Source of the DNA: an uncultured Lachnospiraceae bacterium | GTDB taxonomy: Bacteria; Bacillota; Clostridia; Lachnospirales; Lachnospiraceae | NCBI GenBank assembly: GCA_945621435.1 | Contig: CALZBR010000003.1 | Location: 1-64,000, forward strand | Length of the DNA: 64,000 bases | Reading direction: 5' to 3' | Part shown: positions 23,180 to 32,515 of the stretch, piece by piece | How positions within the stretch are numbered: the stretch's first letter is position 1 | Layout of the letters: every line of letters begins with the position of its first letter | Translations under genes and position numbers: made by a program | Notes under the pieces: generated by a model | What the model was told of the DNA's origin: nothing | The model's input: only the letters and a program-made list of their open reading frames with translations | Database searches by the model: none

Positions 23180-24109
23180 TTACCTGCCTTTCTTCTGAAT
23201 CCTGTAAAGCAATTCATAACCTTTCGCATTGGCACAGATGTCTTCGATAAAGATACACTTACCTATCTTACCAGATTTCTCCAGATATTCTCTTAAAAGA
23301 AGTGCGCCTCCGCCAATAAAAACCACGCAGCCGGTCTTTAAATCAATTCCCAGTTCTCGGAGGGTTCCAAGTAAATCATCCACATACATTTTAGTCATTT
23401 CCTGTACCAGGCTGACAATACTCTCATCATAATCCGTCTTCTCGCCTTTAATGATACTGTCAATGTCCGTTTCATCCAGCAGTATATCATATTCAGAGTT
23501 TGCACGGGAGATAATCTTGTTATACAAGGTAATGACACCCTTTTCTAAGGAGTCACATACGGATAACTCCGGTGCACCGTTTCTAAGAAGCAGATAATCC
23601 AGGGTAAACCCGCCAATGTCCACGGTAACCACTTTACTGTATTCTTTTATATCCGGGAAAATCGTCATGGCAGCCGCATAGTCCTGTGGAAATGCCACTA
23701 CGTCACCAATTTTAATAGTATACTCTCTGCCTTTATAGGTGAATACCTGCTCGCCCCTGCCCTTGAAATAATTCTGGAACTTTTCAAAAAGGGCTCCATA
23801 ATGCTTCGGCGGAAGTCCCACCGGCAAATCTACATTTAGCACCGTGTTTTCTACATCTTCCACTTTTCCCGCAGCTTCCATGGCAATGGCAAACAGTGTC
23901 AGGATAAAGAACCTCTCGTCCTTGGTCTTATCCCTCATATAAGGAATCCTCTGGTCGGACAGCGTGTAATAGTGTCCATTGTAATACAGGTACTCTCCCA
24001 GCACCGGCTTGCAATCACTTTCGATAAGTCCGGAAGTAAAGAAAGAATCATTGGTTTTTGTATTACGGTTTCCATGGTCAACAGCAACAATTAACTTCTG
24101 ATTAATCAT
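23180..24109 (-). CDS. ParM/StbA-type actin-like segregation ATPase
   Basis: A 309-residue actin-fold protein. Phosphate-1 loop is AVDHGNRNTKTND (residues 8-20), phosphate-2 is VVTVDIGGFTLDYLL, and the adenosine motif is VVFIGGGALLLREYL. The length equals ParM/Alp proteins and is much shorter than Hsp70. Such filaments push plasmid copies apart. On an integrated element this indicates a replicating circular stage or plasmid ancestry. It has its own promoter (24141-24169) and a strong RBS (AAAAGGAG). Confidence 0.85.
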   Translation of the reverse strand: MINQKLIVAVDHGNRNTKTNDSFFTSGLIESDCKPVLGEYLYYNGHYYTLSDQRIPYMRDKTKDERFFILTLFAIAMEAAGKVEDVENTVLNVDLPVGLPPKHYGALFEKFQNYFKGRGEQVFTYKGREYTIKIGDVVAFPQDYAAAMTIFPDIKEYSKVVTVDIGGFTLDYLLLRNGAPELSVCDSLEKGVITLYNKIISRANSEYDILLDETDIDSIIKGEKTDYDESIVSLVQEMTKMYVDDLLGTLRELGIDLKTGCVVFIGGGALLLREYLEKSGKIGKCIFIEDICANAKGYELLYRIQKKGR

Positions 24110-24140
24110 AATATCAGCTCCTTTTCATTTTCTTTATCCT

Positions 24141-24169
24141 TTTATACGCACAGATTATGTAAAAGCCAA
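24141..24169 (-). promoter_or_regulatory. promoter of the parM-parR-like operon
   Basis: On the minus strand: TTGGCT (24169-24164), 17-bp spacer, TATAAA (24146-24141), about 30 nt upstream of the ATG at 24109. No tandem iterons typical of a parC centromere are visible in this gap. Confidence 0.55.
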
Positions 24170-24180
24170 CATTTATACAT

Positions 24181-24228
24181 AAAAAATGCCGGAGCAGCAC
24201 TTCCGCTATGGAAATACTACTCCGGCAT
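24181..24228 (-). terminator. intrinsic terminator after the primase-like gene
   Basis: A long stem (ATGCCGGAG...CTCCGGCAT, with further pairing inward to TTTCC/GGAA) followed by six U on the minus strand, 23 nt downstream of the primase stop. It ends the long DNA-processing operon and separates it from the parM promoter. Confidence 0.85.
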
Positions 24229-24250
24229 ACTACCTTTCTTTACAGACAAA

Positions 24251-25459
24251 TTACTTATTCTGTTCCAAATCATACAGGTAATCATCCACACCTTTTACAT
24301 GCTCTGCCCAGTCACCATCTTCATCCAAGTCCCAGGTAAGCATTTTACCTGGCAAGCCTAAGTCTTTGCAGATTCCCGCAAGTTTGTTACAGCCTCGCTG
24401 GATATTCTGGCGTTTTATCTGCTTTTTCTCACAGATAATGATAGTATTTTTCCAGTCCTTCCTATAATTGAGACAATATACGCACTTCTCATTGTAATCT
24501 CCCCTGCATACCGGTTTCAGCAGCTTGTCCATATCATAAGCTTCGTAAACAAATTCTGTTCCCAGCTTCTTCATGGCCTGCAAAAACAGTGGCAGGTTAG
24601 CATACTGGTTTGCTCCGGGTACACATCCGAAGGTTCGCCCGGACAATGCATAAGACAAATCCCCCTTTAAGGGGCCTTCCGTAATAAATACCGTCTTTGC
24701 TCCCGGCTCCCCGACTAAATGTACAGGTGATCCGGAGGAGGTTCCCATGTGGTAATTGGTACTGGAAAGCCAAATATACTTTCTCCCATCATAAGGATGA
24801 TCCAGTCTTATCTGCGCTCCCACAATCAGACCATCTATATTACGGATGGGGATAAGGAATCCTGCCGACTTGGGATTAAAGTGGATACTCCACTCCCCAT
24901 CCTTCTCCTGATAAAACCCCGGAACACCTTTTACGGTGCATCCGGCTTCTATGAGCTTCTTGGTAATTCTGCGGAATCCAAATACCGGGGTACTTTTATA
25001 ACCATTCATCTCAATCTGCTCCTCAGTAAAGCCACGCTTTAACAGACTCTGCTTGTGGGTTTCTGCCAGTACTAGCATAGAAAAAAACATGGTATAGGTC
25101 TTATTGCGTACCTCATCCGATGCAGGCGGGGCATTTTCTATTTCCGACTCCTTGGGTGCAATCTCTTTTCTCTGTACATGATAGTCCAGAGCCTTTTCAT
25201 TTCTGCCCAATGCATCTTTGATTTCCTTACAGGCGGTCTGGTTATCCACTCCGTAAATCTTTCCATACAGTGCCAGCATCCCTCCGCTTTCTCCGCATCG
25301 GTTGCATTTGAACACATTTTTCACAAGATTTAAGTTAAGTTTCCCCTTCCTGTCACCACAGAAAGGACAGTTCACATCCCAGCTTGCTGCACTTTTATGC
25401 CTGACATGTAAGTTTAGCAATGCGGCTATATCTCTGATGTTAAAAGGAAAATCCTGCAC
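24251..25459 (-). CDS. DNA primase-like protein with CHC2 zinc finger
   Basis: The product is about 402 residues from a GTG at 25459 (GGAGGAAG just upstream; the TTG at 25486 lacks an RBS). Near residue 30 is a CHC2-type zinc finger: CPFCGDRKGKLNLNL then FKCNRCGESGG. A Toprim-like core follows (VFITEGPLKGDLSYAL and a YEAYDMDKL acidic motif). A second small cysteine group (CRGDYNEKCVYC) lies near the C-terminus. Such proteins prime the replication of plasmids, phages and ICEs. Last gene of the operon that starts at 33661. Confidence 0.78.
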   Translation of the reverse strand: MQDFPFNIRDIAALLNLHVRHKSAASWDVNCPFCGDRKGKLNLNLVKNVFKCNRCGESGGMLALYGKIYGVDNQTACKEIKDALGRNEKALDYHVQRKEIAPKESEIENAPPASDEVRNKTYTMFFSMLVLAETHKQSLLKRGFTEEQIEMNGYKSTPVFGFRRITKKLIEAGCTVKGVPGFYQEKDGEWSIHFNPKSAGFLIPIRNIDGLIVGAQIRLDHPYDGRKYIWLSSTNYHMGTSSGSPVHLVGEPGAKTVFITEGPLKGDLSYALSGRTFGCVPGANQYANLPLFLQAMKKLGTEFVYEAYDMDKLLKPVCRGDYNEKCVYCLNYRKDWKNTIIICEKKQIKRQNIQRGCNKLAGICKDLGLPGKMLTWDLDEDGDWAEHVKGVDDYLYDLEQNK

Positions 25460-25516
25460 GACTTCCTCCTCTCTGTGGCCCGGCAATCATTACTGGACCA
25501 CTTGTTTCTATAAAAT

Positions 25517-26509
25517 TTAACTTACCTGTGCAAGAGCTGTATCTAACAGATACTTTGCAGCAGCCCGAAGAAGGTTGTCAGGACCGCCATAGGAGCTTAC
25601 ATACCACTCCAAATTTTCAGGCTTTTCTACCGCTACCTGCCCTAAAGTCTTTCCCTTGTTAAAGCCAATGGGAACTACTACGGATGCCGCCTTATCTCTG
25701 GTAAGCAGACTGTAAATCTGCTCCACCGGCATATCCTTTTTGATTTCCACAGCACCATTCATCGCCTGAGCAGGACTATTCTGGTTTACAGTCTGCCTGC
25801 TCCCTGCCATAGCAGTATTAGCTGTTTGGGTTGGCTGGCTTTCACGCTGCTGCATAGCAGGTGTCTGCGACATGGCAGGTGTGATACCCTGTTGCATGGC
25901 TGCTCCCACCTCACTGGACATAGGAATATATTCCTCAATGCCATGCTGTCCGGGAATCATACCATCATCCTCAGCAGGCTCCTCACTCGTCAATTCTTCC
26001 TCTATGTTGGTTCCCTGCGGTATCATACTGCCGCCGTGCATAATCTGCTGTTCAATAGGAGCCTCTGTCACTTCAGGATCAAAGTCTTCCTCCTTATCAG
26101 CAAACTGCAGACCAAAGCCCGCATCTGATAAGGCACGTCCCACTGCCGCAGTTTCTGCCAGCTCCACATACTTACTGCCAAACTGCTCATCGCCTGACTG
26201 GTATTTCTGTGCAAGGGCATTGGAAATGAAATTATCCTCTGCATCATTGCGGTTTAAATACACCCTTGCCTCCACAATGGCTACCTGTTCCGTAAGCTTA
26301 ATCAGTTTCTTCACTATCTTTCCTTCCGGATAGCAAAGTCTGAACCAGAGCTTACGATATGCAACATCAAGATAATACTTACCAGGCTGTCCCTCTTTCT
26401 GAATCAGACGCATATATTTACGAGGATCAAAGCCTTCCACTCTGTTAAGCTGGTTAATTTCTGCCACCTCATCATACATAGAGGTTCCGTTTAAAATCAT
26501 TTCATTCAT
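25517..26509 (-). CDS. Rad52-like single-strand annealing candidate with ExoX-like C-terminal motif
   Basis: A 330-residue product from the ATG at 26509 (AAGGAGAG upstream). The N-terminal about 165 residues resemble phage-type Rad52/DdrA-like proteins: a compact domain with EARVYLNRND and a final AAVGRALSDAGFGLQF motif. A long Gln/Pro/Met-rich linker follows. The C-terminal about 65 residues (IGFNKGKTLGQVAVEKPENL, then YLLDTALAQ) resemble the small domain of ExoX/DUF3820 proteins. With the YqaJ exonuclease (30433-31473) it would make a Red/RecET-like recombination pair. Moderately confident. Confidence 0.55.
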   Translation of the reverse strand: MNEMILNGTSMYDEVAEINQLNRVEGFDPRKYMRLIQKEGQPGKYYLDVAYRKLWFRLCYPEGKIVKKLIKLTEQVAIVEARVYLNRNDAEDNFISNALAQKYQSGDEQFGSKYVELAETAAVGRALSDAGFGLQFADKEEDFDPEVTEAPIEQQIMHGGSMIPQGTNIEEELTSEEPAEDDGMIPGQHGIEEYIPMSSEVGAAMQQGITPAMSQTPAMQQRESQPTQTANTAMAGSRQTVNQNSPAQAMNGAVEIKKDMPVEQIYSLLTRDKAASVVVPIGFNKGKTLGQVAVEKPENLEWYVSSYGGPDNLLRAAAKYLLDTALAQVS

Positions 26510-26586
26510 TTTCTGTTCTCTCCTTCCGTGTAGGGAAGACAGCTCCATATTATAAGTACCGCCTTCCCTGTATTTACTTGAATTTT

Positions 26587-27384
26587 TTATGAAGCTTTTG
26601 AGAAATTCAGCATCAGCTGTCCGCCTGCTTCCTCTGCATACTTCTCTGCTTCCGCTTTATCAACAACCACATCCGCTTCTCTCACTTCTTCCTTTCCTGC
26701 AAAAAAACTTTGGAATCTCCAGTGATTCAGATAATAAAACGGCGTATACCACACATCATTGTCTGGGTGAAAGTCCGGTTTTACCAGACTGTCACCAACA
26801 ATCACAACAGCCGGACAACCCAAAATGGATAACTGTACATAGCACATAAGTGCAGCCGTTAAGTCAATGTCCTGACCAAAGAAAAGCACTTCCTTCTGAT
26901 AATTGATACCATGTGCCCTTGCTACATTGGCAAATGCAATCAGCATGGCACCGGCACCACATGCAGGATCACTTACCGTAATATAACCTTTCTTTTTCAA
27001 TTCCTCATTTTCCACACCAACCATATTAATTTCTGCCATAAAATGACTGATATGATAAGGTGTAAAGAACTGTCCTTTCTGCTCCTGATGAAGCTGCAGT
27101 CTATGATACATACTTCCTAAGAAGTCCTGCTCCGGATTTGCATCTAAAGCAAGGGTTACAATGGCTAACAGTTCAGGAAAACACTCCCTTAATTCCTCCG
27201 GATATTTATGGATGATGGACAGATACCTCTGTTCCCGCTCCTCTCTCTCTGCTATCGGAATCATGTTTGCCATAGATGTGGCTGCCATGTATAGAAAATC
27301 GTTCCAGACCTCCCATTTGGAATATCTGTAATTGAATTTATGAAATACTGCCAGAAAATCTTTTACAAACCTGCTATCATCCAT
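26587..27384 (-). CDS. N6-adenine methylase-like protein lacking the catalytic NPPY motif
   Basis: A 265-residue protein similar to the N-terminal part of HsdM-type methylases. The SAM-binding motif is present (VSDPACGAGAMLIAFA), followed by LFFGQDIDLTAALMCYVQL. The region where NPP(Y/F) should lie reads GDSLVKPDFHPDNDVWYTPF and then ends, so the catalytic loop is missing. No specificity subunit or restriction gene is nearby. It may bind SAM or DNA without methylating. It overlaps the preceding gene by 8 nt. Confidence 0.72.
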   Translation of the reverse strand: MDDSRFVKDFLAVFHKFNYRYSKWEVWNDFLYMAATSMANMIPIAEREEREQRYLSIIHKYPEELRECFPELLAIVTLALDANPEQDFLGSMYHRLQLHQEQKGQFFTPYHISHFMAEINMVGVENEELKKKGYITVSDPACGAGAMLIAFANVARAHGINYQKEVLFFGQDIDLTAALMCYVQLSILGCPAVVIVGDSLVKPDFHPDNDVWYTPFYYLNHWRFQSFFAGKEEVREADVVVDKAEAEKYAEEAGGQLMLNFSKAS

Positions 27385-27829
27385 TCTTTTGTCCTTTCTT
27401 AATTGCAGTAATGCTGATTAGGAAATCACTTGCTGTCGTGTTTTCCCGAAACGAAATGCTATCTTCTGTAATGCCTGTTATCTCAAGACCTTCGCTCTCC
27501 AAGGATTCCTCTATACAACCAAGAATTCGCTCCTTTTCCATAAATTCGTCCTGACATTTGCACTCCTTGCAATAACACTCCGTTAATGTGCAACGATACT
27601 GCCTGCCTTCTTTTGTGGTGATTGACGGGTTACAGATAAAATGCCCCTTTCTGTTGAGAATAGCGATTGCATATCCCTGCAACTGCTCGATATCCGCTAT
27701 GTCCCAAGGATATATCTTTTCAGCTTCCTCATCCGTAACATCCAACAATTCCTGAAACAGATGATAAATTGCATTGTCTATCTGATCCCGTCTCTCCAAC
27801 ATTTTGTCGTTCAATTCTATTTCCTGCAT
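27377..27829 (-). CDS. hypothetical protein with cysteine cluster
   Basis: A 150-residue soluble protein. The N-terminal half is acidic (ELLDVTDEEAEKIYPWD). A tight cysteine cluster (CTLTECYCKECKCQDEF) in the middle may bind a metal. It is translationally coupled to the methylase-like gene (8-nt overlap) and 16 nt after the helicase gene. Such proteins accompany ICE/plasmid replication modules, but I recognise no family. Confidence 0.55.
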   Translation of the reverse strand: MQEIELNDKMLERRDQIDNAIYHLFQELLDVTDEEAEKIYPWDIADIEQLQGYAIAILNRKGHFICNPSITTKEGRQYRCTLTECYCKECKCQDEFMEKERILGCIEESLESEGLEITGITEDSISFRENTTASDFLISITAIKKGQKNG

Positions 27830-27845
27830 AAAATTACCTCCATTA

Positions 27846-30059
27846 TCACACTGCGATTTTCTTCTCTGTAAGCAGTTGGTTATACTCCCTTATAACACGT
27901 TCCCCAAGTCTGGTGTTACGGTTATCACTCTCTGTGTTATGAATGGCCATATAAATCGCCTTCTTATTTCCAACAATAGCAACCTTTACCTTCGCTCTGG
28001 TTACAGCCGTGTATAGAATGTTTCGCCTGAGCATCTTATAAAACATGGGAAGCCACGGCAGTATTACTACCGGATATTCGGACCCCTGACTTTTGTGTAC
28101 GGTTGTTGCATACGCATGTTCCACCATGTCAAGTTCATCACCGGTGTAATTTACACTACGCCCTTCTGAAAACTGCAGTCGGGCAAGCTGGATACCTTCC
28201 TCATCCTGATACATATCTGTCAGATACCCCACATCACCATTACTAATCTGATTTTTATTCTTATTATGTATGATGCGGTCACCTTCTCTGAAAGTGCGTC
28301 TGCCTGCTTTCATCTCCTGCTTACCTTCTTCCCTGGGATTTACAATCTCCCATAGTCTGGCATTTAAGGAATCCACACTGGCATCCCCACGCTTGCGGAA
28401 AGGTGTCAGCACCTGAACACTGTCCACTCCATGCTCTGCTACCTCTGCCAGGTACAGCTGTTCCACCTTATCGGCGGCTTCCTCTGCTGTATCTGCTTGT
28501 ATCAGCTCAAACCCGGTTCCATAGTCAAGCATGGCATTGTTCTCCTGCATCCGCTGTGCGTTCATGGCAATCCGGCTGTTCTCAGCCTGTCGAAAAACCA
28601 TATCCAGAACCGTCACAGGTATTACGCCGCACATGACAAGCTCTCTGAACACATTACCCGGTCCTACACTGGGAAGCTGGTTCACATCTCCTACCAGCAC
28701 CAGTCTGGTACCGGCTTTAATATGATTGAAAAACTCATAAGACAGCCTCATATCCGACATGGTAAACTCATCTGCGATAATAAAGTCTGCCTCCAGCATT
28801 TCTGCCATAGCCTCACATTCCTCATCATTGGTAAGTCCCATGGCACTGTGCATGGTAACTGCATCTGGATGTCCCGTGCTTTCCGCCATTCTTCTGCTGG
28901 CTCGTCCTGTAGGAGCTGTCAAAAGCACGTTTTTACCACCCAGCTTCTCATTGATATACAAAAGAACCCTTTGTACCGTTGTCTTACCGGTACCGGGACC
29001 GCCTGTAATAATGCTGACCAGATGGGAAAATGCTTTCTTTACACCTTCCGCCTGTTTTGCAGATAACAATATGCCAAGTTCCCTCTGTGCATCCGCTATC
29101 AGCGTATCCAGATTCGCAGCAATCACAGTTTCCTGAGTAAGCAATGATACCAATTTCTTGGCAGCACCACACTCAAAACCATAATATCTGGCAGGATACA
29201 GGGCATTATCCTCGTAATAAAGTACCTTTTCCTTTACCATGCGGTACAGCTCCTGATAGACTTCTCTCTCAGAAACCACCTCAGCCTGATAGCCATGATT
29301 TAGCTGCTCATAGACCTTCTTCTGGAATTGCTGCTTGTCCGCATACAGATGTCCTTCCTGGGATTCCAGCTCCATACAGTAATGGATGCAGCCTTCGATA
29401 CGCATGGCATCATTTAATCTGCACTTGTTTGCCTTCGCAATCTCGTCCACGGTAAGGAAGCCAAAACCATTAATCTGACAAAGCATAAACGGCTGGCTTT
29501 TTACGGTGTTCAGCGCATCATTGCCAAAGTGTTCATATATTTTCTGTATCTTTTTCGGGGTAACATTGAATGGGGTAAGATAGGCGGCAAGGTCACGCAT
29601 GGCATGACTGACCCGGTAAGATATGAGAATGGTATCCAGCTTCTTCTGTGTAATACCTTTTATCTCCAGCAGACTGTCCGGATAATTATCCAGAACATCA
29701 AAGGTGCGGGTTCCAAACCGGTCCACTATCAGCTTGGCTGTTTTGGGACCAATCCCTTTCACCATACCAGAGGAAAGATAACCCATAATGCCCTCTTTTG
29801 TCTGTGGCAGGATTTCTTCATAGGTATCTACCTGAAACTGTAATCCATAACTGCTCTTTATCCATTTCCCCTGCATGTCAACTTCTATGGCATCCGTATC
29901 CGGCAGGTTATTACCTACGGCAGTGAACTGGTATCCACTGCCTTTATAATACTGACTTCTCGCCTGTGCCGGTACACTGGTATCTTCTGTGTGATACACA
30001 AAGATACAATATCCATTGTCCTTATTCTGAAATATAGGTTTTACAAATTTACATTTCAT
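27846..30059 (-). CDS. RecD2-type DNA helicase
   Basis: A 737-residue SF1 helicase. The N-terminal region has the RecD2 helix-hairpin-helix organisation (GYLSSGMVKGIGPKTAKLI and a second HhH-like repeat). The motor domains contain Walker A GGPGTGKTTVQRVLL, motif II ADEFTMSDMRL, LVGDVNQLPSVGPG, and the C-terminal VHKSQGSEYPVVILP (motif V/VI region) with YTAVTRAK. All helicase motifs are intact. The length matches RecD2 (about 720-820). It overlaps the DUF4406-like gene by 4 nt. It probably unwinds element DNA during replication or repair. Confidence 0.9.
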   Translation of the reverse strand: MKCKFVKPIFQNKDNGYCIFVYHTEDTSVPAQARSQYYKGSGYQFTAVGNNLPDTDAIEVDMQGKWIKSSYGLQFQVDTYEEILPQTKEGIMGYLSSGMVKGIGPKTAKLIVDRFGTRTFDVLDNYPDSLLEIKGITQKKLDTILISYRVSHAMRDLAAYLTPFNVTPKKIQKIYEHFGNDALNTVKSQPFMLCQINGFGFLTVDEIAKANKCRLNDAMRIEGCIHYCMELESQEGHLYADKQQFQKKVYEQLNHGYQAEVVSEREVYQELYRMVKEKVLYYEDNALYPARYYGFECGAAKKLVSLLTQETVIAANLDTLIADAQRELGILLSAKQAEGVKKAFSHLVSIITGGPGTGKTTVQRVLLYINEKLGGKNVLLTAPTGRASRRMAESTGHPDAVTMHSAMGLTNDEECEAMAEMLEADFIIADEFTMSDMRLSYEFFNHIKAGTRLVLVGDVNQLPSVGPGNVFRELVMCGVIPVTVLDMVFRQAENSRIAMNAQRMQENNAMLDYGTGFELIQADTAEEAADKVEQLYLAEVAEHGVDSVQVLTPFRKRGDASVDSLNARLWEIVNPREEGKQEMKAGRRTFREGDRIIHNKNKNQISNGDVGYLTDMYQDEEGIQLARLQFSEGRSVNYTGDELDMVEHAYATTVHKSQGSEYPVVILPWLPMFYKMLRRNILYTAVTRAKVKVAIVGNKKAIYMAIHNTESDNRNTRLGERVIREYNQLLTEKKIAV

Positions 30060-30433
30060 ATGATGTCATTCCTTTCTTCCACAACAGTAAATCCGGCAAT
30101 TCCCGTGTCAATCATCTGATATACAGGAATCCCCAGCTCTCTTGCTTTCTTAATTTCACCCTTCATGCCCTCGCTTATCACATCACCACAGATGACAAGT
30201 GCCTTGCATATCTTTAATACGGACAGACCAAATTCCAGTGCGATTTCTCTCTCCTGTGGAATGGTATCATCCAAATATTCCGGCAAAAAACTGTGCGGTG
30301 CAATAGCTCTGCAACCCCAGTGTGTTGCTATCGACTGTGCATAGATACCGGCTTTATACATATTCCGTTTTATCATAGCCTTTGTAGGCGCAGATAAGGG
30401 TGAACAGATATAAATCAAATCCTCTTCCTTCAT
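30056..30433 (-). CDS. DUF4406 / nucleoside deoxyribosyltransferase-like protein
   Basis: A 125-residue Rossmann-like protein. IYICSPLSAP at the start, WGCRAIAPHSFLPEYL, then LEFGLSVLKICKALVICGD match the DUF4406 family, a relative of nucleoside 2-deoxyribosyltransferases common in phages and mobile elements. The exact substrate is unknown. It overlaps both neighbours (4 nt downstream, 1 nt upstream), so it is part of a compact operon. Confidence 0.72.
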   Translation of the reverse strand: MKEEDLIYICSPLSAPTKAMIKRNMYKAGIYAQSIATHWGCRAIAPHSFLPEYLDDTIPQEREIALEFGLSVLKICKALVICGDVISEGMKGEIKKARELGIPVYQMIDTGIAGFTVVEERNDII

Positions 30434-31473
30434 TAAGCGGCTCCCTTCTTTTTCACAACAAATCGTCTGCTTTCTGTAGTATTCACATAACCGTCATAGA
30501 CATCAGGGTGGTTAATCTTTAAACGCTCCAGTCCCTTTTTATCAATGCCGGTTCTGTATGCCGGATTATAAGTGACAATGTACTCCGTACTGCCATCCTT
30601 TAAGACACCGGTACAGCTTACACCCATATCCTCTACAATTTCTGTATAGGACTCTTTCATCTGTTCCTCCAGCTTCTTGGCCTCACTTTCAAGCTTTGCC
30701 TTCTGCTCCTTCAGTTCCATATATCTCTGAAGACTGATAAGATGCTTGCGGCTTAACTTCACCTCATCTGCATCCTTATCAGCAGGACCAAAATGTCTGC
30801 GAATACTTTCCAGAACCAAATCTGGCTTCTCTGTATAAGGAGGCTCTACACCAGCCTTTACATTTTCATTCCAGAAATATTCTTCTTCTGCAATCAAATC
30901 TTCCTCAATATCCAGGTCACGCTCCATGTAACGGATGAAAAACTCATCTTCGTTGTTACCATACAGACATGCAAAATAAACCTTATTGATGTTCATTACT
31001 GCCATATAATGACGTCCTTGATATTCATAATTCACCGGTGTAGAATTGTTTGCCCATTTATTCTGACAGTTATAATTAGTGGTCTTACACTCCAGGATAC
31101 CTGTTGTTCCATCCGAAAACTCTATAAAGAAATCCACATCTGCCTGCATAAATTGATACAGGGGATGACGAAACATCTTACGAATGGGATATACTTTAAG
31201 CCCCGTCTTCTTAGAGAAAATTTCTGCAACTAGGTCCTCCAGTCGGTGTCCTACCTCTTTTGCTACCCAGTTACTCTCTTCCTCTTCCATAGCTGGTGTA
31301 ATACCACGCTTATCATAATAAAGGTCCCTTTTCGTGCAAAAAGGTGATACACCCATAATTGCAGCTGCATCACTACCACCAATACCGAGACGACGATAAC
31401 TCAACCAGTCTTCTCTTGTCAGATTTTCTGTATCTACTACTACCTGTGCTTCATAATTCAAATTTAAACTCAT
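30433..31473 (-). CDS. YqaJ-type recombinase exonuclease
   Basis: A 346-residue protein of the YqaJ/lambda-exonuclease nuclease fold. The conserved start RLGIGGSDAAAIMGVSPFC is diagnostic. The active-site acidic residues appear in MQADVDFFIEFSDG and GILECKTTNY (D...ExK). The C-terminal third is coiled coil (LKEQKAKLESEAKKLEEQM). It would resect DNA ends to feed an annealing protein, probably the product of 25517-26509. Good RBS (AAAGGATG). Confidence 0.88.
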   Translation of the reverse strand: MSLNLNYEAQVVVDTENLTREDWLSYRRLGIGGSDAAAIMGVSPFCTKRDLYYDKRGITPAMEEEESNWVAKEVGHRLEDLVAEIFSKKTGLKVYPIRKMFRHPLYQFMQADVDFFIEFSDGTTGILECKTTNYNCQNKWANNSTPVNYEYQGRHYMAVMNINKVYFACLYGNNEDEFFIRYMERDLDIEEDLIAEEEYFWNENVKAGVEPPYTEKPDLVLESIRRHFGPADKDADEVKLSRKHLISLQRYMELKEQKAKLESEAKKLEEQMKESYTEIVEDMGVSCTGVLKDGSTEYIVTYNPAYRTGIDKKGLERLKINHPDVYDGYVNTTESRRFVVKKKGAA

Positions 31474-31536
31474 ATTTCATCCTTTCCGACAGAAAAAGAG
31501 AAGGAAATCTCTTCCCTTCTCTTCCTGTCTTAAACA

Positions 31537-32496
31537 CTAACTTGCCATTCTTTCTGTTTCCAAATTGTTACATAAAGGCTCTCCCTGCTGATAAATAAAC
31601 AGTTTTTCCTTCTCCCTGTCATACATATAGACACTATTGGACAGCCACTCTTCCCTATAGACCTGTTCTTCGTTAATCTGTTTCACCATGTCAGGATCCA
31701 TACAGCCAAACCTAAAATCTTCCTCAAAAACAATGATTAGCTCATGAATACTACTGGGATAAATAATCAGGTTTGAATCATGCTCCATTGCAAAATTATG
31801 AAGAAGGGTGTGATTTACTAAAGCATTAGCTCCCATATGACGCTTCTCATTTGATAATACATACATAAAGCTTTTGTCATCACCAAACATATCATCCATC
31901 ATCTCCTGAAAAATCTCATTTTCAGCACACACAGACATCTTTGCAACTATATCCTTTATATCAAGAATGCTATGATTCTCTCTATGCAAAGTATTTCTCA
32001 TACACTGTTCAAACAGGGTGTCTTCATCAATCTTCCAGGTCTTTAACATGTTATGGGTAACATACACAATACCATCCAGTCCATCCCTGGTTTCAACTCT
32101 TATCATGCCTACAGCTGCCAAATCCATAAATTTCTTATGGGGACGTTCCTCTAATATTTCTCTGTTTAAATCATAATTAATCAGATTAAATACTAAATCA
32201 TACTGAATTAGATTGTACTGCTGTAACTTTCTTACAACATCTTCCACGTCCCGTTTTTCTGAAATCAGTTTAACAATGGATTCTACTATCATTTCCATTG
32301 TTATAATTCCTTCAATATACTCTTCATAATACTTTTCCACGTATACTATAGGACTTACCTTTTCGCCCTTTTTGTCAAAACGGATACCCAAAAGGGTAAT
32401 GTCATTGTTCTTCTGTGCATTTACTGGTACTAATGAAAAATCCCCCATTAATACACCGTTAAGTTTACTAATTATTTCCTCTACAAATCTTTCCAT
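31537..32496 (-). CDS. DUF5688-family protein
   Basis: A 319-residue protein from the ATG at 32496 (AAAGGAG upstream); an in-frame start at 32538 overlaps the previous gene. The pattern NNDITLLGIRFDKKGEKVSP, then YVEKYYEEYIEG and a C-terminal half ending YDREKEKLFIYQ matches DUF5688, a family frequent in Lachnospiraceae mobile elements with unknown function. It contains an ILDIKDIV helix and a long conserved C-terminal alpha/beta region. No TM or signal peptide. Confidence 0.68.
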   Translation of the reverse strand: MERFVEEIISKLNGVLMGDFSLVPVNAQKNNDITLLGIRFDKKGEKVSPIVYVEKYYEEYIEGIITMEMIVESIVKLISEKRDVEDVVRKLQQYNLIQYDLVFNLINYDLNREILEERPHKKFMDLAAVGMIRVETRDGLDGIVYVTHNMLKTWKIDEDTLFEQCMRNTLHRENHSILDIKDIVAKMSVCAENEIFQEMMDDMFGDDKSFMYVLSNEKRHMGANALVNHTLLHNFAMEHDSNLIIYPSSIHELIIVFEEDFRFGCMDPDMVKQINEEQVYREEWLSNSVYMYDREKEKLFIYQQGEPLCNNLETERMAS

Positions 32497-32515
32497 AGCT
32501 ATTTTCTCCTTTGAT

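Noticed and set aside
26587-27384. Restriction-modification system
   Set aside because: No HsdR/HsdS or endonuclease partner, and the methylase catalytic motif is missing.
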